NCBI GenBank assembly: GCA_934668285.1
Contig: CAKUNB010000008.1
Coordinates: 1 to 24,949 of the forward strand
Origin: an uncultured Oscillospiraceae bacterium
GTDB taxonomy: Bacteria; Bacillota; Clostridia; Oscillospirales; Oscillospiraceae
Direction: 5' to 3'
DNA length: 24,949 bases
Shown here piece after piece: positions 1 through 6,704 of this stretch; positions within the stretch are counted from its first letter, which is position 1, and each line of letters opens with the position of its first letter. A program made the translations under genes and the position numbers. Below the pieces are notes generated by a model, which had not been told where the DNA came from, searched no databases, and saw only the letters and a program-made list of their open reading frames with translations.

Positions 1-1052
1 ATCGCCGCGCCGCTCGAGCTTTCGAGAAAGATGAAGATCAACCAGCGGCTGGCGAACAGGTAAAGCACGACCAGCGGCAGACACAGGCCCCAGACCAGCT
101 TCAGCCCGGCGCGGAAGCCCGCCTTGATGCGGTCGTATTTCGCTGCGCCGAGGTTCTGCGCCGTGAAGTTCGAGAGGCCGTTGCCGAGCGTCGTCAGCGA
201 GGTGATGACCATGTTATTGAGCTTGACGGCGGCAGAGTAGCCCGCCATGACCGCCGCGCCGAAGCCGTTGATGACGCTTTGAATGACGATATTGCCGACG
301 GAGATGAAGCTCTGCTGCAAAATGCTGGGGACCGCGATCACGGCGAAGCGCCGCAGATGGGCAAAGGAGAAGATTTGAATTTTGCCCTCTGTTTTGATCT
401 TGTTGAAGCGGCGGAACACGACCGCCAGCGCCAGCACGCAGCTCACGCCCTGGCACAGGAACGTCGCCCACGCCACGCCGTCCACGCCCATGCCGAACGC
501 GGTGACGAACAGGATGTCCATGCCGATGTTCGACAGTGAGGAGCAGGCGAGGAAGATAAACGGCGTTTTGGAATCGCCAAGCGCGGAAAAGATGCCGGTT
601 GCAACGTTATAAAGAAACACAAACGGCAGACCGAAAATGTAAATATCCAGGTAGAGCCTGGAATCCGCGAAAACCTCGGCCGGCGTTTTGATGAGCCGCA
701 GTAGGCCGCCGCAGAAAATGATGCCGATCGCCATCAGCAGCAGACAAAGCACGCTGCTTGCGATCAGGGCCGTATAAACTGCACTTTTCAGATCGCGGTA
801 GCGCTTCGCGCCGAAAAGCTGCGCGGCGATGACGGAGCAGCCGATGTTGCAGCCGAAGGCAAAGGCGATAAAGATCAGGGTGATCTCATAGCTGTTGCCG
901 ACGGCGGCGAGGGCGTTGTCGCTGATGAACTTGCCCGCGACGAAGCTGTCGGCAATGTTATAGAGCTGCTGGAAAATGATGCTGCCGAACAGCGGCAGGC
1001 AGAATTTGCACAGGACGCTCTGCGGATTGCCGACGGTCAGGTCCTTATTCAT
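1..1052 (-). CDS. MATE-family multidrug/metabolite efflux transporter (C-terminal part outside window)
   Basis: The reading frame begins with ATG at 1052 and runs open to the left edge, giving about 350 of the roughly 450 residues usual for MATE (DinF/NorM-type) antiporters. The start (MNKDLTVGNPQSVL) and the following segment with the pattern PLFGSIIFQQLYNIADSF are typical of this family. Repeated hydrophobic helices follow, with a second half-repeat beginning near FAVIAVPSILQQSFISVGN. The family exports cationic drugs or metabolites in exchange for Na+ or H+ at the cytoplasmic membrane; the substrate here cannot be told. The start lies inside the end of the upstream kinase-like gene (8 bp overlap), so the two are almost certainly cotranscribed and translationally coupled. 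The divergent LysR gene is the obvious candidate regulator. Confidence 0.93.
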   Translation of the reverse strand, partial: MNKDLTVGNPQSVLCKFCLPLFGSIIFQQLYNIADSFVAGKFISDNALAAVGNSYEITLIFIAFAFGCNIGCSVIAAQLFGAKRYRDLKSAVYTALIASSVLCLLLMAIGIIFCGGLLRLIKTPAEVFADSRLYLDIYIFGLPFVFLYNVATGIFSALGDSKTPFIFLACSSLSNIGMDILFVTAFGMGVDGVAWATFLCQGVSCVLALAVVFRRFNKIKTEGKIQIFSFAHLRRFAVIAVPSILQQSFISVGNIVIQSVINGFGAAVMAGYSAAVKLNNMVITSLTTLGNGLSNFTAQNLGAAKYDRIKAGFRAGLKLVWGLCLPLVVLYLFASRWLIFIFLESSSGAA

Positions 1053-1680
1053 TCCCGGCCACCTCCGCCATCTCGGCTTGGACGGCCTTTGTAATGACCC
1101 CGGCTGTCCCGGCAATGCCGTAGCGGCTGGAGGAGATCATCAGGTCGTAGCTCGATGCCTCGCCCCACGGGGTATCGGAGTAGAAGTCGAAATATTTTTT
1201 GCGCATCCGATCGACCTTCCCGGCCTTATGCGCCGCGGCCTTTTCGCTGATGCCGCAGCGGCGGGCAATGCGTGCGGCACGGTCGTCCATGTCCGCGTAA
1301 ACAAACACGGAAATGACGTTATAGCCCGCCTTACGGAGGACCGCCGAGGCGCAGCGGCCGATGACAACGCAGGAGCCTTTGGCCGCAAGCTCACGGATGA
1401 CGGCGCTTTCGGCCTCGAAAACGCGCTGATTTTCGGAATAGAACGCCTCGCCGAGCGACGCGGTGTCGGTAAAGAGATTGCCGGTGACCATTTCGCCGAG
1501 GCCGATGGGCCGCTCGTCCTCGTTGCTTACGGTTTCCTCCGTCAGGCCGCTTTCCTTGGCCGCCTGCTGGATGAGCAGCTTATCGTAAAGCGGCAGGCCG
1601 AGCCGCTTGGCCACGGCCTCGCCGACCTCGCGGCCGCCGCTGCCATACTGCCGCCCGATGCAAATTATGGTATGCTTCAT
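1045..1680 (-). CDS. cytidylate kinase-like family protein
   Basis: This 211-residue protein has the N-terminal pattern IICIGRQYGSGGREVG followed by LGLPLYDKLLI, the signature of the cytidylate-kinase-like family (Pfam AAK_13 / Cytidylate_kin2). The loop GRQYGSGG replaces the usual GxxGxGKS/T, so the P-loop lysine is absent, which is normal in this family; its biochemical role is not established. Later segments (CVVIGRCASAVLR; VFVYADMDDRAARIARR) match the NMP-kinase fold. It is not the housekeeping Cmk, which is usually longer and keeps the lysine. The start ATG at 1680 follows a weak GGTGG-type Shine-Dalgarno. The gene is first in a two-gene unit with the MATE transporter and is transcribed away from lysR, from a promoter at 1739-1767. 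Confidence 0.85.
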   Translation of the reverse strand: MKHTIICIGRQYGSGGREVGEAVAKRLGLPLYDKLLIQQAAKESGLTEETVSNEDERPIGLGEMVTGNLFTDTASLGEAFYSENQRVFEAESAVIRELAAKGSCVVIGRCASAVLRKAGYNVISVFVYADMDDRAARIARRCGISEKAAAHKAGKVDRMRKKYFDFYSDTPWGEASSYDLMISSSRYGIAGTAGVITKAVQAEMAEVAGNE

Positions 1681-1717
1681 TTCTTTTCACCACCGATTTT
1701 CTTCTTGCGGGGAACCG

Positions 1718-1746
1718 TTGACTTCCTCGCATACGCATAGTATAAT
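1718..1746 (+). promoter_or_regulatory. predicted sigma-A promoter for the LysR gene
   Basis: TTGACT (1718-1723) and TATAAT (1741-1746) are separated by 17 bp, close to the consensus. The start would be near 1753, giving a leader of about 70 nt. Four bases (1741-1744) are shared with the -10 hexamer of the opposing promoter. Confidence 0.72.
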
Positions 1747-1767
1747 GCAATCACAGCAATATGTAAA
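1739..1767 (-). promoter_or_regulatory. predicted sigma-A promoter for the kinase-like/MATE unit
   Basis: On the minus strand TTTACA (1767-1762) and TATACT (1744-1739) are separated by exactly 17 bp. Transcription would start near 1732, giving a leader of about 50 nt before the ATG at 1680. The -10 hexamer overlaps that of the divergent lysR promoter. Confidence 0.7.
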
Positions 1768-1771
1768 ATCT

Positions 1772-1791
1772 ATATTTAGCATGGTTAATAT
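1772..1791. promoter_or_regulatory. candidate LysR-type operator
   Basis: The arms ATATT (1772-1776) and AATAT (1787-1791) form an interrupted dyad containing a T-N11-A core (T1775 to A1787), the general form of LysR-family binding boxes. It is centred about 50 bp upstream of the predicted start of the kinase-like/MATE transcript and lies within the lysR leader. A second small dyad, ATAC-N5-GTAT (1731-1743), overlaps both -10 boxes. The AT-rich context makes chance matches easy. Confidence 0.35.
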
Positions 1792-1821
1792 ATCAAATAC
1801 AAATATCAGTGGAGGCGCAGC

Positions 1822-2709
1822 ATGGCAGTCAGCTATGATTTCTATCGAATTTTCTATTACGTTGCAAAATACGGCAACATCACGCAAGCGGCGCGGGTGC
1901 TGCTGAGCAATCAGCCGAACCTCACCCGGACCATCAAAACGTTGGAAAGTGAGCTGGGCTGTCAGCTCTTTACGCGCAGCAACCGCGGCATGAAGCTCAC
2001 GCCGGAGGGAGCGCGGCTGTTTGCCCATGTCCGTGTCGCGTTTGAGAGCATCGAGGCAGGCGAAGCAGAGCTGGCCGAGCGCCGGGAACCGGGCAGCGGC
2101 ATGGTTTCCGTCGCGGTGAGCGAGATCGCGCTGCACCTCGTGCTGCTGCCGGCGCTGAAAAAATACCGGGCGCGCTATCCCCGCGTCCGGTTGAAAATCA
2201 GCAATCACTCCACGCCGCAGGCGTTGGAGGCGATTCAAAATATGGCGTCCGATCTCGCGGTCGTCACGACCTCGTCCGCGTCGTCCGGGACACTGGAGGA
2301 GGTCACGGTGCGGCGCTTCCGCGAGGTGGCGGTGTGCAGCGGCGCTTTTCCGGAGCTGGCCGGGCCGGACATCCCGTTTTCCCGTCTGGCCGACGAGCCG
2401 CTCATTTCGCTCGGCACGCAGACGAAGGCGTTCGAGCTGTACGCGCGATTTTTTGCCGATCGAGGCCTGCGCTACCGGCCGGAAATCGAAGTGGCGACCG
2501 CCGACCAGATCTTGCCGCTGGTCCGCGCAGACCTCGGCGTCGGCTTCGTCCCGCGCGAATTTCTCGCGGAGGGCAGCGGCCTGACCGTCATTCAAACGCA
2601 AACGCCGCTCCCCGAACGCGAAATTCGCATCGTGAAGCGGCGCGATCAAGCACTCGGCGCGGCGGCGCGAGAGCTGGAGCGGCTGCTGCTGGCAGCAGGC
2701 AGGGACTAG
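1822..2709 (+). CDS. LysR-family transcriptional regulator
   Basis: The protein has 295 residues, the usual length for the family. Residues 1-60 form the winged helix-turn-helix, with the LysR pattern NITQAARVLLSNQPNLTRTI then LESELGCQLFTRSNRGMKLTPEG. Residues from about 90 onward form the periplasmic-binding-protein-like effector domain (GMVSVAVSEIALHLVLLPAL, then LISLGTQTKAFELYARF). The start is fixed by GGAGGC at 1811-1816, six bases before the ATG. The gene diverges from the kinase-like/MATE pair, the usual arrangement of a LysR activator and its target, with autoregulation. The effector is unknown. Its stop codon overlaps that of the convergent VanZ gene. Confidence 0.95.
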   Translation: MAVSYDFYRIFYYVAKYGNITQAARVLLSNQPNLTRTIKTLESELGCQLFTRSNRGMKLTPEGARLFAHVRVAFESIEAGEAELAERREPGSGMVSVAVSEIALHLVLLPALKKYRARYPRVRLKISNHSTPQALEAIQNMASDLAVVTTSSASSGTLEEVTVRRFREVAVCSGAFPELAGPDIPFSRLADEPLISLGTQTKAFELYARFFADRGLRYRPEIEVATADQILPLVRADLGVGFVPREFLAEGSGLTVIQTQTPLPEREIRIVKRRDQALGAAARELERLLLAAGRD

Positions 2710-3233
2710 GTATCGGTCAGGCGCTTCGTCAGTGGGCGCGTTGCGAGATACAGTACGTAGCCGATCAGCCCGCCGAGGGTGTTGGTGATGAGGTCGGTGA
2801 TGTCCGAGCTGCGCGCGCCGTTGATCAGGGGCTGCAAAAGCTCGATGGACAGGCTCGTCGCCGCCGTCAACAGGAGGCAGCGGAAAACGCCGCACCGTTT
2901 CCCCGCGCAGCGGCGGCTGAGCGGCAGCAGCAGACCGAAGGGCACGGTCATGAGGACATTTAACAGAATTTGCCGCTCCGCGTCGCCGTAGCCGTGGTGC
3001 AGGTCGCGGAAAGGCATGAGCTGCATCGGCACGTAGGGATGGTTAAAGCAATACGGCAGCGCCGCGAGGACCGGCATCAGCGTGACGTACAGCACGCCGG
3101 TCAAATACACGTAAAATATTGTATTGACGGCGAGGCTTTTCCCTCCGCGCCCGCGCCAGCGGGGCAGAAGGCAGAGAAAATAGACCGCCGCGAGCACGAG
3201 AAGGTCCAGCGCGTATTGCAGAGGCTTTGACAT
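2706..3233 (-). CDS. VanZ-family membrane protein
   Basis: This 175-residue protein has four or five hydrophobic segments and the VanZ-like core: ILLNVLMTVPFGLLLPL, then SLSIELLQPLINGARSSDITDLITNTLGGLIGY. The SxxIELxQ...R..DxxDLxxNxxGxxxGY pattern is diagnostic for the fold. VanZ itself confers low-level teicoplanin resistance, but most chromosomal members have no assigned function. The start is supported by AGGAGC just upstream. The gene follows the deacylase gene with a 24-bp gap and probably shares its transcript. Its stop lies on a shared CTAG with lysR. Confidence 0.88.
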   Translation of the reverse strand: MSKPLQYALDLLVLAAVYFLCLLPRWRGRGGKSLAVNTIFYVYLTGVLYVTLMPVLAALPYCFNHPYVPMQLMPFRDLHHGYGDAERQILLNVLMTVPFGLLLPLSRRCAGKRCGVFRCLLLTAATSLSIELLQPLINGARSSDITDLITNTLGGLIGYVLYLATRPLTKRLTDT

Positions 3234-3257
3234 GGCAAGCTCCTTTCCGGTTTTGCT

Positions 3258-3746
3258 TCAGACAGGGACGACCTCCACGTTGCAGCCGTTTTCGTGCAGC
3301 AGGCGGAGCAGATCGTCCGTTTGCAGCCAGACGGTGGCGGTGTTGTCGTTCGGGTGGACGCCGATTCTGGCGGGCGGGGCGAGGAAATAGTCGTCCAGAA
3401 ACAGCTTGACGCTGTGCTCCTCGTCGTTTAACAGCCCAAGCGGCGTCACGGAGCCGGGCGTCAGGCGCAGATGTGCCAAAAGCTCCTCGGCGGAGGCGAA
3501 GCTCAGCCGCCGCAGGCCGTTTTCCTGCCGGAAGCGGTTGAGGTCGACGCGCTTGTCGCCCTTGACGGTGATGAGATAATAGTTTCGCTTTTTGTCGTCG
3601 CGGACGAAGAGATTCTTCGCGTCCGCCGACGGATAGGGCAGGTCGACCGCCGCAAGCTCGGCCATGTTGAAGACCGCGCCGTGCTCGGTGACCTCGTAGG
3701 GAATGCTGTGGTCTGCAAAATAACGGTATAATTCCGGCTTGTTCAT
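3258..3746 (-). CDS. ProX-type prolyl-tRNA-associated deacylase (YbaK/ProRS editing domain)
   Basis: The 162-residue protein is a free-standing YbaK/aminoacyl-tRNA editing domain of the ProX/PrdX group, which hydrolyses mischarged Ala-tRNA(Pro). Diagnostic segments are AKNLFVRDDKKRNYYLITV (about residues 43-61), the GSVTPLGLLND motif, and VHPNDNTATVWL near the C-terminus. Length agrees with the family. AGGAG lies 8 bases before the ATG at 3746. Members often sit near prolyl-tRNA synthetase or proline reductase genes, but neither is present here. Function is inferred from family membership, not context. Confidence 0.92.
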   Translation of the reverse strand: MNKPELYRYFADHSIPYEVTEHGAVFNMAELAAVDLPYPSADAKNLFVRDDKKRNYYLITVKGDKRVDLNRFRQENGLRRLSFASAEELLAHLRLTPGSVTPLGLLNDEEHSVKLFLDDYFLAPPARIGVHPNDNTATVWLQTDDLLRLLHENGCNVEVVPV

Positions 3747-3769
3747 TTCAGCGCTCCTGTTTTTGCAGA

Positions 3770-3799
3770 ATTATATACCGAAGCCGCCGGAGCTGTCAA
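3770..3799 (-). promoter_or_regulatory. predicted sigma-A promoter for the deacylase/VanZ unit
   Basis: On the minus strand a perfect TTGACA (3799-3794) is followed after 18 bp by a perfect TATAAT (3775-3770). The leader before the ATG at 3746 would be only about 17 nt and includes the AGGAG ribosome binding site. Confidence 0.75.
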
Positions 3800-3880
3800 G
3801 AGAAAAAGAGGAGCGAGCGGAAACGCTTTATTTTTCGCAGGGTAGGCGAATTTGCAGAACGCGGATATTGTCATTTTGCT

Positions 3881-3902
3881 CATATTTGGGAGCCATATTT
3901 GG
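3881..3902 (+). repeat. tandem-spaced direct repeat CATATTTGG
   Basis: CATATTTGG occurs at 3881-3889 and again at 3894-3902, 13 bp apart start to start, in the gap between the divergent deacylase and ABC promoters. The second copy is also part of a small dyad GCCA-TATT-TGGC (3892-3903). This could be a protein-binding region about 60 bp upstream of the ABC promoter, or chance. Confidence 0.35.
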
Positions 3903-3926
3903 CGATAATAGACAAAAACGCGAATT

Positions 3927-3941
3927 TTGGAAACGATACCT
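3927..3941 (+). promoter_or_regulatory. candidate catabolite-responsive (cre) element
   Basis: The 15-mer TTGGAAACGATACCT matches the B. subtilis-type CcpA site WTGNAANCGNWWNCA at all defined positions except the last. It ends 10 bp before the -35 hexamer of the nucleoside-transporter promoter. Catabolite control of nucleoside uptake is known in Bacillus, which makes the position sensible, but the match is from a short motif alone. Confidence 0.35.
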
Positions 3942-3951
3942 CTATTTAGAG

Positions 3952-3980
3952 TTGCATTCCGCAGAGGGGTATTGTATAAT
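3952..3980 (+). promoter_or_regulatory. predicted sigma-A promoter for the ABC transporter operon
   Basis: TTGCAT (3952-3957) and a perfect TATAAT (3975-3980) are separated by 17 bp. Transcription would start near 3987, giving a leader of about 29 nt that contains AGGAGG at 4001-4006. Such a short leader leaves no room for a riboswitch. Confidence 0.7.
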
Positions 3981-4015
3981 ATTTTTGGAGTTTGGAAAAA
4001 AGGAGGTACCCGATT

Positions 4016-5554
4016 TTGAGCGATTATCCCTATGCAATTGAAATGCGGAATATTACCAAGCGTTTCCCGGGTATTGTCGCAAACGATAATATCACTTTGC
4101 AGCTAAAGCGCGGCGAAATCCATGCGCTCCTCGGTGAAAACGGCGCTGGTAAATCTACGCTGATGAGCGTTCTGTTTGGCCTGTACCAGCCGGAGGAGGG
4201 CGAAATTCTGAAGGACGGCGAGGTCGTGAAGATCAACGACCCCAACGACGCCAACCGCCTCGGCATCGGCATGGTGCACCAGCACTTCAAGCTGGTGGAG
4301 TGCTTCACCGTGCTGGACAACATCATTCTTGGCGTGGAGCCGAACAAGCTCGGCTTCCTGCGTAAGGCAGAGGCGCGGCAGAAGGTCATGGAGCTGTCCG
4401 ACCGGTATGGCCTGCATGTAGACCCCGACGCAATAATTGAGGATATCACCGTCGGCATGCAGCAACGCACCGAAATCCTGAAGATGCTGTACCGCGACAA
4501 CGAGATCCTGATTTTCGACGAGCCGACGGCCGTTCTGACACCGCAGGAGATCGACGAGCTGATGGAGATCATGCGCGGCCTTGCCAGAGAAGGCAAGTCC
4601 ATTTTGTTTATCTCGCATAAGCTCAACGAGATCATGTCCGTCGCCGACCGCTGCTCGGTTCTGCGCAAGGGCAAGTACATCGGCACCGTCGAGGTTGCCA
4701 ACACCACGAAGGAAGAGCTGTCCCGCATGATGGTCGGCCGCGATGTCGAATTCGTTGTGCATAAGGATCCGGCAAAGCCCACGGATGTTGTGCTGGATGT
4801 CGAGCATCTGACCGTCGCCTCCAAAATGCACAAGAACAACGCCGTCAAGGACGTTTCCTTCAAGGTGCGCCGCGGCGAGATTGTCTGCATTGCCGGTATC
4901 GACGGCAACGGCCAGACGGAGCTGGTCTACGGCCTGACCGGTCTGGAGCCGGTCAAGTCGGGTAAGATCACCTTCCTCGGCGAGGATATCACGCATGCGC
5001 CGATCCGCAAGCGCTCCGTGATGGGCATGAGCCATATTCCCGAGGACCGGCACAAGCACGGCCTCGTGCTGGACTATTCGCTGGAATATAATCTGGTGCT
5101 GCAGCGGTATTTTGAGCCGCAGTTTACCAGCGCGCTCGGCTTCCTGCGCCGCAACAACATCCGCGAGTACGCCGATCACCTGATCGAGCAGTACGACGTC
5201 CGCTCCGGCCAGGGCGCGATCACCATGGCGCGTTCCATGTCCGGCGGCAACCAGCAGAAGGCCATCGTCGCCCGCGAGATCGACCGCGATCCCGAGCTGC
5301 TGATCGCCGTGCAGCCGACGCGCGGCCTCGACGTCGGCGCAATTGAGTATATCCACAAGCAGATCGTCGCGCACCGCGACCAGAATAAGGGCGTGCTGCT
5401 GGTTTCCCTCGAGCTGGACGAGGTCATGAGCCTGTCCGACCGCATCCTTGTGATGTACGAGGGCGAAATCGTCGGCCAGCTCGATCCCAAGACCACGACC
5501 GTGGAAGAGCTTGGCCTGTACATGGCCGGCGCAAAGAGAATGGAGGTGCAATGA
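4016..5554 (+). CDS. nucleoside/sugar-type ABC importer, double ATPase subunit
   Basis: This is the tandem ATP-binding subunit of a carbohydrate/nucleoside-type importer (RbsA/NupO/YufO family), 512 residues from the chosen start. The frame extends upstream to a TTG at 3992, but AGGAGG at 4001-4006 would then lie inside the gene. The TTG at 4016, nine bases after that site, gives LSDYPYAIEMRNITKRFPG, which fits the family. The first ABC domain has Walker A GENGAGKST (residues 40-48) and Walker B ILIFDEPTAVLTPQE. The second has the degenerate loop GIDGNGQTELV without lysine, normal for this family, plus signature MSGGNQQK and the PTRGLDVGA segment. It is followed at once by two permease genes. 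Nucleoside specificity is inferred from the permease family and the nearby uridine kinase. Confidence 0.94.
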   Translation: MSDYPYAIEMRNITKRFPGIVANDNITLQLKRGEIHALLGENGAGKSTLMSVLFGLYQPEEGEILKDGEVVKINDPNDANRLGIGMVHQHFKLVECFTVLDNIILGVEPNKLGFLRKAEARQKVMELSDRYGLHVDPDAIIEDITVGMQQRTEILKMLYRDNEILIFDEPTAVLTPQEIDELMEIMRGLAREGKSILFISHKLNEIMSVADRCSVLRKGKYIGTVEVANTTKEELSRMMVGRDVEFVVHKDPAKPTDVVLDVEHLTVASKMHKNNAVKDVSFKVRRGEIVCIAGIDGNGQTELVYGLTGLEPVKSGKITFLGEDITHAPIRKRSVMGMSHIPEDRHKHGLVLDYSLEYNLVLQRYFEPQFTSALGFLRRNNIREYADHLIEQYDVRSGQGAITMARSMSGGNQQKAIVAREIDRDPELLIAVQPTRGLDVGAIEYIHKQIVAHRDQNKGVLLVSLELDEVMSLSDRILVMYEGEIVGQLDPKTTTVEELGLYMAGAKRMEVQ

Positions 5555-5555
5555 G

Positions 5556-6704
5556 ATGAAACAGAAAACCCCGCTGCTGAGAAAAAGCGGCGTACAGACC
5601 CTGCTTTCCTCTCTGCTCTGCATTATCCTCGGCCTGCTGGTCGGCTATCTGGCTCTGCTGATCATTGAGCCGTCCGGCGCGTGGGACGCAATCGTCGGCG
5701 TGATGAAGAACTTCCTGAAGTACCCGTCCGCCCCCGCGCGTATGAAGTACTTCGGCAACACGCTGGTCAAGACCGCGCCGCTGCTGCTGTGCTCGCTGTC
5801 GGTGTTGTTTGCCTATAAGGTCGGCCTGTTCAACATCGGCGCTGCCGGTCAGTACGTCATCGGTGCTGCTGCGGCCCTCTACCTCGCGCTGGTCCCCGGC
5901 CTGCCGTGGTATATCTGTCTGCTGGCGGCTATCGCCGCTGCGGCGATAGCCGGCGCGATCTGCGGCGCGCTCCGCGCTTACTGCAATGTCAACGTCGTTA
6001 TCTCCGGCATCATGCTCAACTGGATCAGCCTGTATGCAACGAACATGATCCTCAAGCCCGGCATGGACCCGACCGGCAAGGATACCTACCGCCTGATTAA
6101 GCTCGGCCATACCCAGTCGATCCTGCCCACGCTCGGCCTTGACAAGCTGTTTAACGGCAACCAGTACGTGACCATCGCCATCCCGCTGGCCGTCCTCGTG
6201 GCGGTGCTGATCTGGATCATCCTCGACAAGACGAAGTTCGGCTACGAGCTGAAGGCAACCGGCAACAACCTCCATGCGGCAAAGTACTGCGGCATGAAGG
6301 AAAACCGCAACATCATCCTCTCGATGGTGATCGCGGGTGCGCTCGCCGGTCTCGGCGCAGGCCTCTACTTCCTGTCCGATCTGGAGCAGTGGAACGTCAA
6401 CTCGTCCTCTGTCCCCGCGATGGGCTTTAACGGCATTGCGGCGGCCTTCCTCGGCGGCCTGCATCCCATCGGTGCAATTTTCTCGTCGTTTTTTATCCAG
6501 CACATTACCCTCGGCGGCGGCAACATCGATCTGAGCCACTACTGCGCGCAGATCGCGGACTTCATCTCCGCCGTAATCATTTACCTCTGCGGCTTCGTGC
6601 TGTTCTTCAAGGCGACACTGAACCGCGTGCTTGACAAGAGAGAGGAAAAGCGCCGCCACAAGGCCGCGCTTGCTGCGGATAACGACAAAGGAGGCGACAA
6701 GTAA
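5556..6704 (+). CDS. nucleoside-type ABC transporter permease (first)
   Basis: This 382-residue permease belongs to the branched-chain/sugar permease superfamily (BPD_transp_2), of the kind found in NupP/YufP systems. About ten hydrophobic segments are seen, with the conserved loop KVGLFNIGAAGQYVIGAA and, later, VPAMGFNGIAAAFLGGLHPIGAIF. The ATG at 5556 is preferred over an in-frame ATG at 5511, because GGAGGTG at 5542-5548 is correctly placed and the upstream extension would run inside the ATPase gene. Only one base separates it from the ATPase stop. The C-terminus is highly charged (KREEKRRHKAALAADNDKGG) and probably cytoplasmic. Confidence 0.94.
   Translation: MKQKTPLLRKSGVQTLLSSLLCIILGLLVGYLALLIIEPSGAWDAIVGVMKNFLKYPSAPARMKYFGNTLVKTAPLLLCSLSVLFAYKVGLFNIGAAGQYVIGAAAALYLALVPGLPWYICLLAAIAAAAIAGAICGALRAYCNVNVVISGIMLNWISLYATNMILKPGMDPTGKDTYRLIKLGHTQSILPTLGLDKLFNGNQYVTIAIPLAVLVAVLIWIILDKTKFGYELKATGNNLHAAKYCGMKENRNIILSMVIAGALAGLGAGLYFLSDLEQWNVNSSSVPAMGFNGIAAAFLGGLHPIGAIFSSFFIQHITLGGGNIDLSHYCAQIADFISAVIIYLCGFVLFFKATLNRVLDKREEKRRHKAALAADNDKGGDK

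Noticed and set aside
3747..4015. A purine riboswitch ahead of the nucleoside importer
   Set aside because: The predicted transcript leader is only about 29 nt and no purine-aptamer core sequences were recognised in the region.
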